From contig CAWGAE010000015.1 of the NCBI GenBank assembly GCA_963820395.1, positions 310,001 to 374,000 of the forward strand: 64,000 bases of DNA, read 5' to 3'. How positions within the stretch are numbered: position 1 is the first letter of the stretch; the number at the start of each line of letters is the position of its first letter. Made by a program: the position numbers and the translations under genes. Below are positions 18,651 to 27,911 of this stretch, one piece after another. Source of the stretch: DATFVJ01 sp963820395. Lineage in GTDB: Bacteria; Actinomycetota; Actinomycetes; Streptosporangiales; Streptosporangiaceae. The notes under the pieces were generated by a model. It made no database searches. It was not told the DNA's origin and worked only from the letters and a program-made list of their open reading frames with translations.

Positions 18651-18892
18651 GGGACGCACCGTGCCCCACCGGGACGCACCGTGCCCACCGGGACGCACCG
18701 TGCCCACCGGGACGCACCGTGCCCACCGGGACGCACCATGCCCACCGGGACGCACCATGCCCACCGGGACGCACGGGGACGCACCGTGCCCACCGGGAGG
18801 CACGGGGACGCACCGTGCCCACCGGGAGGCACGGGACGCACCGTGCCCACCGGGACGCACCATGTCCCAACCGGCACGCCACCGTGCCCTCC
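18651..18892. repeat. 19-bp GC-rich tandem repeat array between dop and pup
   Basis: About eleven units of GGGACGCACCGTGCCCACC, some with GTG changed to ATG, plus three shortened 9-base units (GGGA[C/G]GCAC) lie in tandem. Unit starts are seen at 18651, 18671, 18690, 18709, 18728, 18747, 18775, 18804, 18833, 18852 and 18873. Each contains the near-palindrome GCAC-C-GTGC. The 540-bp dop-pup gap otherwise has no gene. All frames stay open through the array, which creates spurious coding calls. Confidence 0.92.
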
Positions 18893-19002
18893 GCGGCAGC
18901 ACGCGCGTCATCGGGGTTTCGGGGGTCTCTCCCGGGAGCCAGCACCTCGCCGGGCCGGCTCGTCCTCGTCGGCCCGTACTTAATCCTCACCTCGGCCCGT
19001 AC

Positions 19003-20520
19003 TTAATCCTCACCAGTGAGGGCGGCGACCAGATCGGCTGCCGTCCTGCAGCGGTCGAGCAGGGTGCCAACGTGCCCACGGGTGCCCCGCAGCGGCTCGA
19101 GGGTCGGGACGCGCTGCAAGGACTCACGGCCCGGGATGTCGAAAATGACAGAATCCCACGAGGCGGCGGCGACTGAGTCCGCATACTGCCGCAGGCAGCG
19201 GCCGCGGAAGTAGGCACGCGTGTCTTCGGGCGGTTCGTCGATGGCGTGCGCCACCCGGTCGTCGCTGTTGAGCTGGACCATCCGGCCACGGGCAGCGAGC
19301 CTGTTATAGAGCCCGCGATCCGGCCGGATGTCGGAATACTGTAGGTCAACCAGCTGGAGACGGGGATGATCCCAGCCGAGCCCGTCCCGCGCCCGGTACC
19401 CCTCGAGCAGTTCCAGCTTGGTTACCCAGTCAAGTTCACGCGCCAGGGACATGGGCTCGGCGGCAAGGCGGCTGAGCACCGATTCCCAGCGGTCGAGCAC
19501 GTCCGCGGTCATCTCGTCGATGTCCGCACCGAGCCTGTCTTCCACATACTTCCTCGCGTACTCGAGGTACTCGATCTGAAGCTGGATTGCGGTGAGCTTC
19601 CTGCCATTCCGCAGTGTGACCAGGTGGCGGCACGAAGGATCGTGTGATACGGCCCGAAGATCCGCCACGGGCGCGTCGAGCGATAGGTCGACGTCGAGGA
19701 ACTTCTCCTCGATCATGGCAAGCACGAGCGCGGTCGTGCCCAGCTTGAGGTAGGTGGAGACTTCGCTCATGTTCGCGTCGCCGATGATCACGTGCAGCCG
19801 GCGGTACTTCTCCGGATCGGCGTGCGGTTCGTCGCGAGTGTTGATGATCGGCCGCTTCAGCGTCGTCTCCAGGCCAACCTCGACCTCGAAGAAGTCGGCC
19901 CGCTGGCTGATCTGGAACCCGTTGCCCCGCCCGTCTGCCCCGATACCGACACGCCCAGCGCCGCAGATCACCTGCCGTGAGACGAAAAACGGCGTGAGGT
20001 GGCGCACAATGTCGGCGAATGGCGTTGCCCGGTTCATCAGGTAGTTCTCATGGCAGCCGTACGAGGCGCCCTTATTGTCGGTGTTGTTCTTGTACAGTTG
20101 GATGGCCGGACCACCGGGCATCTGCGCGGCGCGTGCGGCGGCCTCGGCCATCACCCGCTCGCCGGCCTTGTCCCAGCAGACCGTGTCCAGCGGGTTCGTG
20201 CACTCCGGCGTCGAGTACTCCGGATGGGCGTGGTCCACATACAGCCGGGCGCCGTTGGTGAGGATGACGTTGGCGAGCCCCAGATCCTCATCGGTGAGCT
20301 GCGCCGGGTCGGCCACCTCGCGGGCGAGGTCGAATCCGCGCGCGTCGCGGAGCGGGTTCTCCTCCTCGAAATCCCACCGGGCGCGCCGGGCGCGGGCCGC
20401 CGTCGCCGCCTGGTACGCGTTGACCACCTGAGACGACGTAACCATCGCATTGGCACCTGGCTGACCGGGCACCGCGATGCCGTACTCGGTCTCGGTACCC
20501 ATGACCCGCCGCACACTCAT
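19003..20520 (-). CDS. dop: Pup deamidase/depupylase Dop
   Basis: A 505-residue PafA paralogue that converts the C-terminal Gln of Pup to Glu and cleaves Pup from substrates. VMGTETEYGI holds the metal-binding Glu10. The Dop loop, absent from PafA, is present at about residues 38-64. ARLYVDHAHPEYSTPE holds the catalytic Asp96. NNTDNKGASYGCHENYL and NTRDEPHADPEKYRRLHVI are glutamine-synthetase-like blocks. The ATG at 20520 is used; the ribosome-binding site is weak. It begins 79 bp after the arc stop. Confidence 0.97.
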   Translation of the reverse strand: MSVRRVMGTETEYGIAVPGQPGANAMVTSSQVVNAYQAATAARARRARWDFEEENPLRDARGFDLAREVADPAQLTDEDLGLANVILTNGARLYVDHAHPEYSTPECTNPLDTVCWDKAGERVMAEAAARAAQMPGGPAIQLYKNNTDNKGASYGCHENYLMNRATPFADIVRHLTPFFVSRQVICGAGRVGIGADGRGNGFQISQRADFFEVEVGLETTLKRPIINTRDEPHADPEKYRRLHVIIGDANMSEVSTYLKLGTTALVLAMIEEKFLDVDLSLDAPVADLRAVSHDPSCRHLVTLRNGRKLTAIQLQIEYLEYARKYVEDRLGADIDEMTADVLDRWESVLSRLAAEPMSLARELDWVTKLELLEGYRARDGLGWDHPRLQLVDLQYSDIRPDRGLYNRLAARGRMVQLNSDDRVAHAIDEPPEDTRAYFRGRCLRQYADSVAAASWDSVIFDIPGRESLQRVPTLEPLRGTRGHVGTLLDRCRTAADLVAALTGED

Positions 20521-20599
20521 GCCGAAAAGCCTAATGTCGCTTTGCGGCAAAGCGTACGGCGAAACATGCCCACGACATCGCGTGGGACGCAGGCGCCGG

Positions 20600-22354
20600 T
20601 CACAGGTACTGGCCGGTGTTGGCGACGGTGTCGATGGACCGGCCTGCCTCGGTGCCGTGCTTGCCGGAGATCAGCGTCCGGATGTAGACGATCCGTTCGC
20701 CCTTCTTTCCAGAGATCCGCGCCCAGTCGTCCGGGTTGGTCGTGTTCGGGAGATCCTCGTTCTCGCTGAACTCGTCCAGGCATGCGGCGAGGAGATGCGC
20801 GACCCGAAGGCCCTTCTGGCTGGTCTCGAGGAATTCCTTGATCGCCATCTTCTTGGCCCGGTCCACGATGTTCTGGATCATCGCACCGGAGTTGAAGTCC
20901 TTGAAGTAGAGAACTTCCTTGTCACCGTTGGCGTAGGTGACCTCGAGGAACCTGTTCTCCTCGGTCTCGCTGTACATGCGCTCCACGACGCGCTGGATCA
21001 TCGCATCCACGGTGGCGTCTGCCGAGCCGCCGTGCTCGGCCATGTCATCGGGGTGCAGCGGCAGCCGGCGCAAGACGTACTTCGAGAAGATGTCCCTGGC
21101 CGCCTCAGCATCGGGCCGCTCGATCTTGATTTTGACGTCAAGGCGGCCCGGCCGCAGGATCGCGGGGTCGATCATGTCCTCGCGGTTGGACGCGCCGATC
21201 ACGATGACGTTCTCCAGGCCCTCGACACCGTCGATCTCGCTGAGCAACTGCGGCACGATTGTGTTCTCGACGTCGCTCGACACGCCAGACCCACGGGTAC
21301 GGAAGATCGAGTCCATCTCGTCGAAGAACACGATGACGGGCATGCCCTCGCTGGCCTTCTCGCGGGCGCGCTGGAAGACCAGGCGGATGTGGCGCTCGGT
21401 CTCGCCGACGTACTTGTTAAGAAGCTCCGGGCCCTTGATGTTCAGGAAGAAGCTCTTGCCTTCCTCGTTCGCCGCGACCTGCTTGGCGAGCGAGTTCGCC
21501 ACCGCCTTGGCGATCAGCGTCTTGCCGCAGCCGGGAGGGCCGTAAAGCAGCACGCCCTTCGGCGGGCGCAGCATGTGCTCCCTGAACAGGTCGGCGTGCA
21601 GGTAGGGCAGTTCGATGGCATCGCGGATCTGCTCGATCTGCGGGCCAAGGCCACCGATGTCGGCATAGGTGATGTCAGGCACTTCCTCGAGGATAAGCTC
21701 CTCGACCTCGGCCTTGGGGATGCGCTCATACACGTAGCCGGAACGCGGCTCGAGCAGCAGCGCGTCACCGGCGCGCAGCGGTGCCGACAGGAGCGGCTCG
21801 GCCAGCCGGACCACGCGCTCCTCATCAGCGTGAGCGATCACGAGCGCCCGGTCACCGCCTTTGAGCGTCTCCTTGAGCATGACAACCTCGCCCACGGTCT
21901 CGTAAGCCTGGGCGAGTACCACGTTGAGCGCCTCGTTGAGCACGACCTCCTGGCCGGGCCTGAGCTCATCCACCTCAACCGCCGGGCTTACGTTCACCCG
22001 CATCTTGCGGCCACCGGTGAACACGTCCACGGTTCCGTCACCACGTGCCTCGAGGAAGATCCCAAAACCCGACGGCGGCTGCGCGAGCCGGTCGACTTCC
22101 TCCTTCAGCGCGACGATCTGATCCCGCGCTTCGCGCAAGGTCGCGGCGAGCCGCTCGTTCTGGCTGGTAACCGCTGCCAGATTGACCTGCGCGTCGCGAA
22201 GGCGCTCCTCGACCGCCCTGGTTTGACGGGGTGAATCCGAAAGCCGCCGCCGCAGCACCGCTACCTCTTCCTCGAGGAAGGAGATCTGCGTGGTGAGGTC
22301 AGCAACCTCCTGCTCATGACGCGCGGCGCGGGCGTCGTCATCGCGACCTGCCAC
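20600..22354 (-). CDS. arc: Proteasome-associated AAA ATPase ARC/Mpa
   Basis: A 584-residue hexameric unfoldase. A coiled coil (about residues 12-92) binds Pup. Interdomain OB folds cover about 96-205. The AAA module has Walker A GPPGCGKT at 272-279 and Walker B IVFFDE near 341-346. The C-terminus ends GQYL, the motif that docks into the 20S alpha ring and opens its gate. The start is GTG at 22354 behind a purine-rich AAGGGGGG. It leads the dop-pup-prcB-prcA-pafA series. Confidence 0.97.
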   Translation of the reverse strand: MAGRDDDARAARHEQEVADLTTQISFLEEEVAVLRRRLSDSPRQTRAVEERLRDAQVNLAAVTSQNERLAATLREARDQIVALKEEVDRLAQPPSGFGIFLEARGDGTVDVFTGGRKMRVNVSPAVEVDELRPGQEVVLNEALNVVLAQAYETVGEVVMLKETLKGGDRALVIAHADEERVVRLAEPLLSAPLRAGDALLLEPRSGYVYERIPKAEVEELILEEVPDITYADIGGLGPQIEQIRDAIELPYLHADLFREHMLRPPKGVLLYGPPGCGKTLIAKAVANSLAKQVAANEEGKSFFLNIKGPELLNKYVGETERHIRLVFQRAREKASEGMPVIVFFDEMDSIFRTRGSGVSSDVENTIVPQLLSEIDGVEGLENVIVIGASNREDMIDPAILRPGRLDVKIKIERPDAEAARDIFSKYVLRRLPLHPDDMAEHGGSADATVDAMIQRVVERMYSETEENRFLEVTYANGDKEVLYFKDFNSGAMIQNIVDRAKKMAIKEFLETSQKGLRVAHLLAACLDEFSENEDLPNTTNPDDWARISGKKGERIVYIRTLISGKHGTEAGRSIDTVANTGQYL

Positions 22355-22624
22355 GACCCAACCCCCCTTCCTAGAGCCGACCTAACCTAGACCCTACCTA
22401 TCTAGAGGCCTGTCGTAACCTGACCGGACGGAGCCATGCCCGCGTGGATTCCCCCAGTTGTGCGCATGGGCGCATCTTGCCTGGTCAACGGCAGTACTCA
22501 CTAACCTGTCTCGCAGGCCCGAGTTGAGCTACCAAGCTGGCCGAGCCGGGATCGACACATCCCCGGCTCCCTCGGGTCAAGTCCGATTGAGTGTCGATCG
22601 GGTAAAAAAACGGCGTGAAACGGG
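22355..22624. other. Gap between trmI and arc
   Basis: These 270 bases hold no convincing gene. An AT-rich run of A's with CCTACCTATCTAGAGG lies nearby, and the promoter of the arc-dop-pup-proteasome series is probably here, but no boxes can be assigned with confidence. Confidence 0.35.
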
Positions 22625-23832
22625 CTACGTCCGCCGTCGCCGGGTCGGCGGTGCGACCCCGTCGGCTAGCCGGCGAGCGGTGATAAGGAAGCCGGTATGG
22701 CCGACCATCCGGTGCTCAGGCCGCACTGCGAGCCCATCCGCGTGCCAGCCACGGACCAGGGTCTCCCATGCGGCGGGCTCGTCGAAGCTGCCGTGCGTGC
22801 GCAGCGCCTCAACGGTCCGCGACAGCTGCGTGGCAGTCGCGACATAACAGCAGATGAGACCGCCGGGAATGAGCGCGCGGCCGGTCACGCCGAAACACTC
22901 CCACGGGGCCAGCATGTCCAGCACCACGCGATCGAACCCGGCTAGCACGGGACCGGTGGGGTCCGGCGTTCCCGCGGCAGACACCGGGCCGTCGGCGGGT
23001 TCCGGGCTGTTCCACCGGGAGGCACCGTGCCCTCCGGGTCCGGCCCTGGCTCCGGGTCCGGCCCTGGCTCCGGGTCCGGCCCTGGCTCCGGGTCCGGCCC
23101 TGGCTCCGGGTCCGGCCCTGGCTCCGGGTCCGGCCCTGGCCTCCCGGGTCCGGCCCTGCCTCCCGGGTCCGGCCCTGCCTCCGGGTCCGGCCCTGCCTCC
23201 GGGTCCGGCACCTGCCTCCGGGTCCGGCACCGTGCCCCCGGGTCCGGCACCGTGCCCCCCGGGTCCGGCACCGTGCCCCACGGGTCCGGCACCGTGCCCC
23301 GCGGGTCCGGCACAGCCTGCGGGGGCGGCGTCGGCGCGGAGAGATCGCCAAGTACAAGGCGCCAGGCCGGATGCGGGCCGCAGAAAAAGCGCTCCACGTT
23401 GCGACGGGCGATCTCGGCGAAGTCCGTCCGGCGCTCGTAAGAGACGACGACGCCATGGTCACCGACGGCGCGAAGCAGCCAGCAGGTGAGGGCGCCGGAG
23501 CCCGCGCCCGCCTCCAGCACCCTGGCGCCGGCAAACACGTCGGCAAAGCCCAGGATGTGCGCCGCGTCCTTGGGGTAGACGATGGTGGCGCCGCGTTTCA
23601 TCGCCAGCGTGTAGTCGGCGAGCAGCGGCCGCAGCGCCACGTAGGGAGTACCGCCGGCCGAGCGCACCACGGCCCCCTCAGGCTGCCCGAGCAGGTCGTC
23701 ATGCGCGAGCGAGCCGCGATGGGTGTGAAACAACCGGCCAGCCTCGAGGAGGACCAGATGCTGCCGCCCTTTCGGGTCGGTCAGCTGGACCTGATCGCCT
23801 GCGATGAAAGGTCCCCGTCGCGGTCGCGTCAT
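22625..23832 (-). pseudogene. trmI: tRNA (adenine58-N1)-methyltransferase TrmI split by a minisatellite
   Basis: The N-half (from ATG 23832) has the TrmI-specific N-domain and the Rossmann motif VLEAGAGSGALTCWLLRAVGDHGVVVSYE. The C-half (FDRVVLDMLAPWECFGVTGRAL, YVATATQLSRTVEALRTHGSF) is in another frame and ends at 22625. Between them, after GDLSAPTPPPQ, lie about 118 codons of GC-rich repeats encoding P-D-P-E-P-G-type sequence. The two halves are offset by one base, probably because repeat units vary between 18 and 19 bp. Normal TrmI has about ten residues here. It is therefore a broken gene, a fast-changing one, or a repeat-assembly problem. The locus matches M. tuberculosis Rv2118c. Confidence 0.85.
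23034..23315. repeat. 18-19-bp GC-rich tandem repeats inside trmI
   Basis: Five or six units of CCGGGTCCGGCCCTGGCT (18 bp) are followed by 19-bp variants with an extra C, then units carrying GCACCGTGCCCC. Roughly sixteen units are present. The flank at 23021-23033 (CCACCGGGAGGCACCGTGCC) matches the dop-pup array, so the two arrays belong to one repeat family. Confidence 0.9.
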
Positions 23833-23902
23833 GCCGGAAAGGTTAACGGCGTGCGCGCGCAGCCGTTCGGGTTCCTGCTGGCCCGCCGCGTCGCGGCGCT
23901 TT

Positions 23903-25054
23903 TCAGACGTCGGCGAAGACCCTGTCCAGGTCGCGGGCCGCGAGCACGCCGAAGATCCGGCCGGAGGGCTCGACGAGCAGGTACTCAGTCGCCGGGGCGC
24001 GCCGTACCGCTTCGAGCAGCTCGGCGCCGGACAGGTCGGCTGAGAGCACCATCCCTGGCCCGAGCGATCGGGCCAGGGAACCGACCTCGATCCACGGACG
24101 GCGGTGCTGCGGAGTCGCCGTTACCGCCGACTCGTTGACGATGGCGATCGGTTTCTGCTCGTGATCGACCACGACGAGGGCCCCGGCATGCGCCTCGTCC
24201 GCACGCCGGACCGCCTCCGCGAGCGGTATGTCCGCCGTGACAGGTACGGCACGGCGCGCCAGAGTTCTTGCGTCCAGCGCGGGCAGCCGCGCACGCAGCC
24301 GCGCCGCCTGGATGGCCTGCCCGGCGCCGAGCCACATGAACGCCGCGATCACGGCGATCCAGGCGGTGGCGAATAGGTTGGTCTGCTTGCCGCCCATGGC
24401 GACCGTGATCACCGGGATGAGCAGCAGTGCGCAAGCGAGGATGCGCCCGCCCCACGCGGCCGCGATCGTAGCCGTCTGCGGCCGCCCGGTCAGTTTCCAA
24501 ACGGCCGCGCGGAGCAGTCGCCCGCCATCGAGCGGCAAGCCGGGCAGCAGGTTGAAGATGCCGACGATCAGGTTCGCCCACATGAGCTGTACCACGAGCA
24601 CGCCCGGCACCGTGTCCGAAGGGACTACCTTGGTCAGCGCCCAGCCCGCGCAGGCCAAGGCCAGGGATAGCAGCGGGCCCGCCACGGCCACCAGGAACTC
24701 CTGGCCGGGTGTCGGCGGCTCCTTCTCGATCTCGGAAACACCGCCGAGTGGGTACAGCAGGATCCGCCATACCGGCAGCCCGAAGCGCCTGGCGACAAGC
24801 GAGTGGCTCAGCTCGTGCACGAGCACGGACAGATACAGCAGCAGGACGAACGCGCCCGAGATGACGTAACGCAAAGGGCCCGTCACGGTGGCGGCAATGT
24901 TCTGCGCGTAAAAGACGATGATGAAGCCGGCGATCAGGAACCAGTACGGGGAGATGTAGACCCCGATGCCGAACGGCCGGCCGATGAGGATGCCCGGTTT
25001 CCGGCCGGGTGGCGTCCGCCCGGCCCCCGGCTGTGAGCTCCCATCCGGCTGCAT
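23903..25054 (-). CDS. Site-2 protease family M50 metalloprotease with CBS domains
   Basis: A 383-residue intramembrane zinc protease. HELSH at residues 80-84 and LPLDGGR (D176) supply the zinc ligands across several transmembrane helices. Two CBS domains occupy about residues 255-383 and may sense nucleotides. The ATG at 25054 is favoured by GAGGG about eight bases upstream; ATG 25069 is also in frame. It is 70 bp upstream of trmI on the same strand. The substrate is unknown. Confidence 0.9.
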   Translation of the reverse strand: MQPDGSSQPGAGRTPPGRKPGILIGRPFGIGVYISPYWFLIAGFIIVFYAQNIAATVTGPLRYVISGAFVLLLYLSVLVHELSHSLVARRFGLPVWRILLYPLGGVSEIEKEPPTPGQEFLVAVAGPLLSLALACAGWALTKVVPSDTVPGVLVVQLMWANLIVGIFNLLPGLPLDGGRLLRAAVWKLTGRPQTATIAAAWGGRILACALLLIPVITVAMGGKQTNLFATAWIAVIAAFMWLGAGQAIQAARLRARLPALDARTLARRAVPVTADIPLAEAVRRADEAHAGALVVVDHEQKPIAIVNESAVTATPQHRRPWIEVGSLARSLGPGMVLSADLSGAELLEAVRRAPATEYLLVEPSGRIFGVLAARDLDRVFADV

Positions 25055-25129
25055 ATCTGCCACCCTCATGATGCTATGTGCACGACAGGCCATACTGGGC
25101 AGCGCCTATGAGCACTTCTTGAGCGACCG

Positions 25130-25384
25130 CTAACCGGGCAGGTTCGGCGTGCTGTCTGCGGGGCCGAGCGATCGTGCGGCACGCGACAGCGCGCTGTCCA
25201 CCTCCGCCCGCCGCGCGTCGAGTTCCCGCTGGTCGGCCCGCAAGGCCGCGGACGCCGTGTCGCCAACCCGTTGTCCCTGCGCGGACAATACCGCCGCGAC
25301 ATCAGTCTGCGCCCGCTGCGCCCAGGGAAAAGCCCAGGTCAAAAGGTTGTCGACGGTGGCAGGCAGGTGGAATCGCGCGAGCAC
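25130..25384 (-). CDS. Possible small hypothetical protein
   Basis: An 84-codon frame from GTG at 25384 encodes an Ala/Arg-rich, probably helical peptide. No ribosome-binding site or family is recognised. It lies in a 1.6-kb region with gene remnants, so it may be part of a decayed gene. Confidence 0.25.
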   Translation of the reverse strand: MLARFHLPATVDNLLTWAFPWAQRAQTDVAAVLSAQGQRVGDTASAALRADQRELDARRAEVDSALSRAARSLGPADSTPNLPG

Positions 25385-25476
25385 CGATCAGCAGTTGATT
25401 GACCTTGTCGAGCAGCGTGGCCAGGGAGAAGGCCACTCGGTGCCTCGTAGGGTCTGCGACGCAGTGCACGGTTGCT

Positions 25477-26130
25477 TCAGCGGCTGGTGGCCATGACCTC
25501 GCGTAGCTTTGCGAGCAACAGCCCGGCGGCCAGGTCGGTGCTCAGCTCCACGTGCCCGCCCAGCGTGCGCACCAGGAGCTGCTCGACGCCTGCGACCACT
25601 TCGTTGAGGTTCAGCGGCCGGGGCTGGACCACTTCGCGGCGGGCGAAGGCCAGGAGCTGATTGGTGAGCCCGGCGGCGCGTTCGGCGGCCCACTCGATCT
25701 GCTTGATGTCGTCGCGCAGGGCTTGCCAGTCAACCTGCGGCGCTTCCTCGGCCACCTCTTCCCTGACGAAAGCGGCGTAGTTAGAGATGACGGCCAGCAG
25801 GTTGTTGACATCATGGGCCACCCCCAGCGAGCTGGCCCAGGCTCTCCAGCCGCTGCGCCTGGTGGAGCTGACGCTCCTGCCGGTCCCGCTCCACCTGTGA
25901 CTTCAGCCGTTCGCGCTCGGCCTGGAGTTCCAGCCGCTCGCCGGCATTGCGGACCGCGGCCATGACGAAGGTCTCGCCGTCGGTGTCGATGGCCGACAGC
26001 GAGATCTCCGCGGGAAACCTGCCGCCGTCACGGCGGCGGCCGGCCAGCTCCATCCTCGCGCCCATCGGCCGAGGCCAGGCCTGAAGGCCAGCTGGCTGGA
26101 TCCGGCCGGGCCAGCGTGCCGGATGGGCCC
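25477..26130 (-). pseudogene. Remnant of a PAS sensor histidine kinase
   Basis: The first piece (frame ending near 25811) has the end of a PAS domain (MELAGRRRDGGRFPAEISLSAID) and a linker coiled coil leading to RLESLGQLAGG. The second, one base out of frame from 25821, continues VAHDVNNLLAVISNY, the phospho-acceptor H-box of HisKA kinases, and runs to 25477. The N-terminal sensor part and the whole ATP-binding HATPase domain are absent. Even after correcting the shift, no functional kinase is possible, so unlike the other frameshifted genes this one looks truly decayed. Confidence 0.75.
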
Positions 26131-26364
26131 AGCTTGCCTCCCTGATCAGGTGGCTAGCACCGAGGGCGTCGCGGCGGGCCAGGCCCCGGCCGATCAGGTT
26201 CCGCGGGTTGAGCCCGGCGGTGCGGCGCTTGAGCCAGGCGTTGTTTTTACGGTGCCGCGGTAGCGGCCGGCTCCCTCGCCCACGCCATCGAGACGCAGCC
26301 GGACACGGCGCAGCAGCCCGGCGGGCAGGACCCGGCCGGACCGCCGAAGGCGCGACCGTGGTGG

Positions 26365-26454
26365 ATGCGCCCGGCGATCCACACCGGGCTTATCGGCGCG
26401 GTGCTCGGCTACCTGCTGGGTTACTGGCTCGGCAACTTCCTCGCCAGCGGGTAA
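26365..26454 (+). other. Possible transmembrane peptide or gene remnant
   Basis: A 29-codon frame encodes a glycine-rich hydrophobic helix (LIGAVLGYLLGYWLGNFLASG). The frame is open about 45 codons further upstream without a start codon, so this is more likely the end of a decayed gene than a functional peptide. The following 26455-26679 holds GC-rich short direct repeats, including a duplicated CGATCGCGTCCG. Confidence 0.3.
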
Positions 26455-26679
26455 GTACCGTCGCGAGCGTCGCCTCGAATGTCTTATCCGCCCTGCCCGC
26501 GATCGGCCTCCCTCCTGGCTGCTGCCTGGCCGGACGCCCCGGCCCGCTAGCGCCCGGCCCGCAGCGCGCGGGCCGCGGCCTGCAGCGCCCGGCCCGCAGC
26601 CCGCAACGATCGCGTCCGAAGCGATCGCGTCCGGCTAAGCGGCAGGCGGTTGTCACTGGCCTCCCGTACGCTCCCTGCC

Positions 26680-27642
26680 ATGAGCTATGTCGCTGCCCAG
26701 GAACCGCCGACGGCCGCGGGCGCCGCGGCCGGTCCCGCCACGGTGCAAGTGACCGGTGCGCTGTCCCCGTCGCGGGCCGGCGACTTCATGACGTGCCCAC
26801 TGCTTTACCGGTTCCGCGTCATTGACCGTTTGCCGGAGCCTCCAAGCTCCGCGGCCGCACGGGGCACCTTGCTGCACGCCGTGCTCGAGCGGTTGTTCGA
26901 CCAGCCTGCCGCGCAGCGGAGTGCTCCGGCCGCCCGCGCGCTGCTCGAACCCGAATGGCGGCGTCTGCTTGGCGACGAGCCCGAGCTTGCGCAGATGTTC
27001 GCGGGCGACCCGGATCGGGACGCCTGGTTCGCCGAGGCTAACGCGATGCTCGAACGATATTTCGCCTTGGAGGATCCGCGCAGGCTCGAACCCGCGCGCC
27101 GTGAATTGTACGTGGAAACGGTGCTCGATTCCGGTCTGCTGCTCCGCGGCTATATCGACCGTCTCGATATTGCCCCGAACGGCGACGTCAGAGTCGTCGA
27201 CTACAAGACAGGCACCGCGCCACGCGAGGAGTTCGAGGCACGCGCGCTCTTCCAGATGAAGTTCTACGCGCTCGTGCTCTGGCGCCAAGGCGGCCAGGTG
27301 CCCAGGTTGCTTCAGCTGATGTATCTGGGCAACGGGGAGATTCTCCGCTACGCGCCGGACGAGGCGGACCTGCGCGCGACCCAGCGCAAGACCGAGGCGA
27401 TATGGCGCGCGATAGAGCGGGCGAGATCACTGAAAGACTGGCGACCGCGGCCGAGCCGCATCTGCGACTGGTGCGCGCACAAGGCCCACTGCCCGGCGTT
27501 CGGCGGCACCCCGCCGCCGCTGCTCGCAGCAGACAGTGACGCACCCGACTCCCTAACGGCTAACGGCGATGCCGAGTCCGCTGCCCGCGCCGACCCGCTC
27601 CCCGAGGTCCCCTCGCCACGGTCCTTTCCCGTGGACATCTGA
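26680..27642 (+). CDS. RecB/Cas4-like PD-(D/E)XK exonuclease with Fe-S cysteines
   Basis: A 320-residue nuclease of the RecB/Cas4 superfamily, equivalent in position to M. tuberculosis Rv2119. C39 (MTCPLLYRFR) joins C262, C265 and C271 (CDWCAHKAHC) as the probable [4Fe-4S] ligands. H66 in RGTLLH, D160/D163 in GYIDRLD and D174-Y-K176 in VVDYKTGT form the nuclease site. The ATG at 26680 is the natural start; upstream codons are non-homologous. Its role is unproven, probably DNA end processing. The plus-strand gene stands alone. Confidence 0.88.
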   Translation: MSYVAAQEPPTAAGAAAGPATVQVTGALSPSRAGDFMTCPLLYRFRVIDRLPEPPSSAAARGTLLHAVLERLFDQPAAQRSAPAARALLEPEWRRLLGDEPELAQMFAGDPDRDAWFAEANAMLERYFALEDPRRLEPARRELYVETVLDSGLLLRGYIDRLDIAPNGDVRVVDYKTGTAPREEFEARALFQMKFYALVLWRQGGQVPRLLQLMYLGNGEILRYAPDEADLRATQRKTEAIWRAIERARSLKDWRPRPSRICDWCAHKAHCPAFGGTPPPLLAADSDAPDSLTANGDAESAARADPLPEVPSPRSFPVDI

Positions 27643-27911
27643 CAATCGAGGCTGACCAGGTCCGCTTTCATGATCGCGCTAACCTCCGGAGCTGTCGAAA
27701 AACAAGCCGTTGCTTGTAGTTCATTCTGTCGTCGTAGCGGAGTCTGGAGTGGATGAGAGCGCCGGTGGCGTCCGGTTATCCACCCCCGCGGATCATGCAG
27801 CGAACGCAAGCGCGGTGTGACTGTGAAGATCAAATCTGCGCGTTGATCACCTGAGGGCACTCCTGGCAGTATTCGCGCAAGCACTACCCCGATCATGAGG
27901 TAGGCCGGCGG

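Noticed and set aside
18651..18892. CRISPR-like array
   Set aside because: Units are 19 bp in direct tandem with no unique spacers and no cas genes nearby.
20477..22234. 585-codon plus-strand frame opposite arc
   Set aside because: It is a shadow of the strongly conserved Arc/Mpa gene and has no recognisable domains.
22480..22580. tRNA-like sequence near GAGTTGAGCTACCAAGC
   Set aside because: No complete cloverleaf, T-loop or matching acceptor stem could be drawn.
23027..23489. Gly/Ser/Pro-rich proteins encoded in the plus strand of the trmI repeat
   Set aside because: All frames stay open through the repeat; nothing outside it supports a gene.
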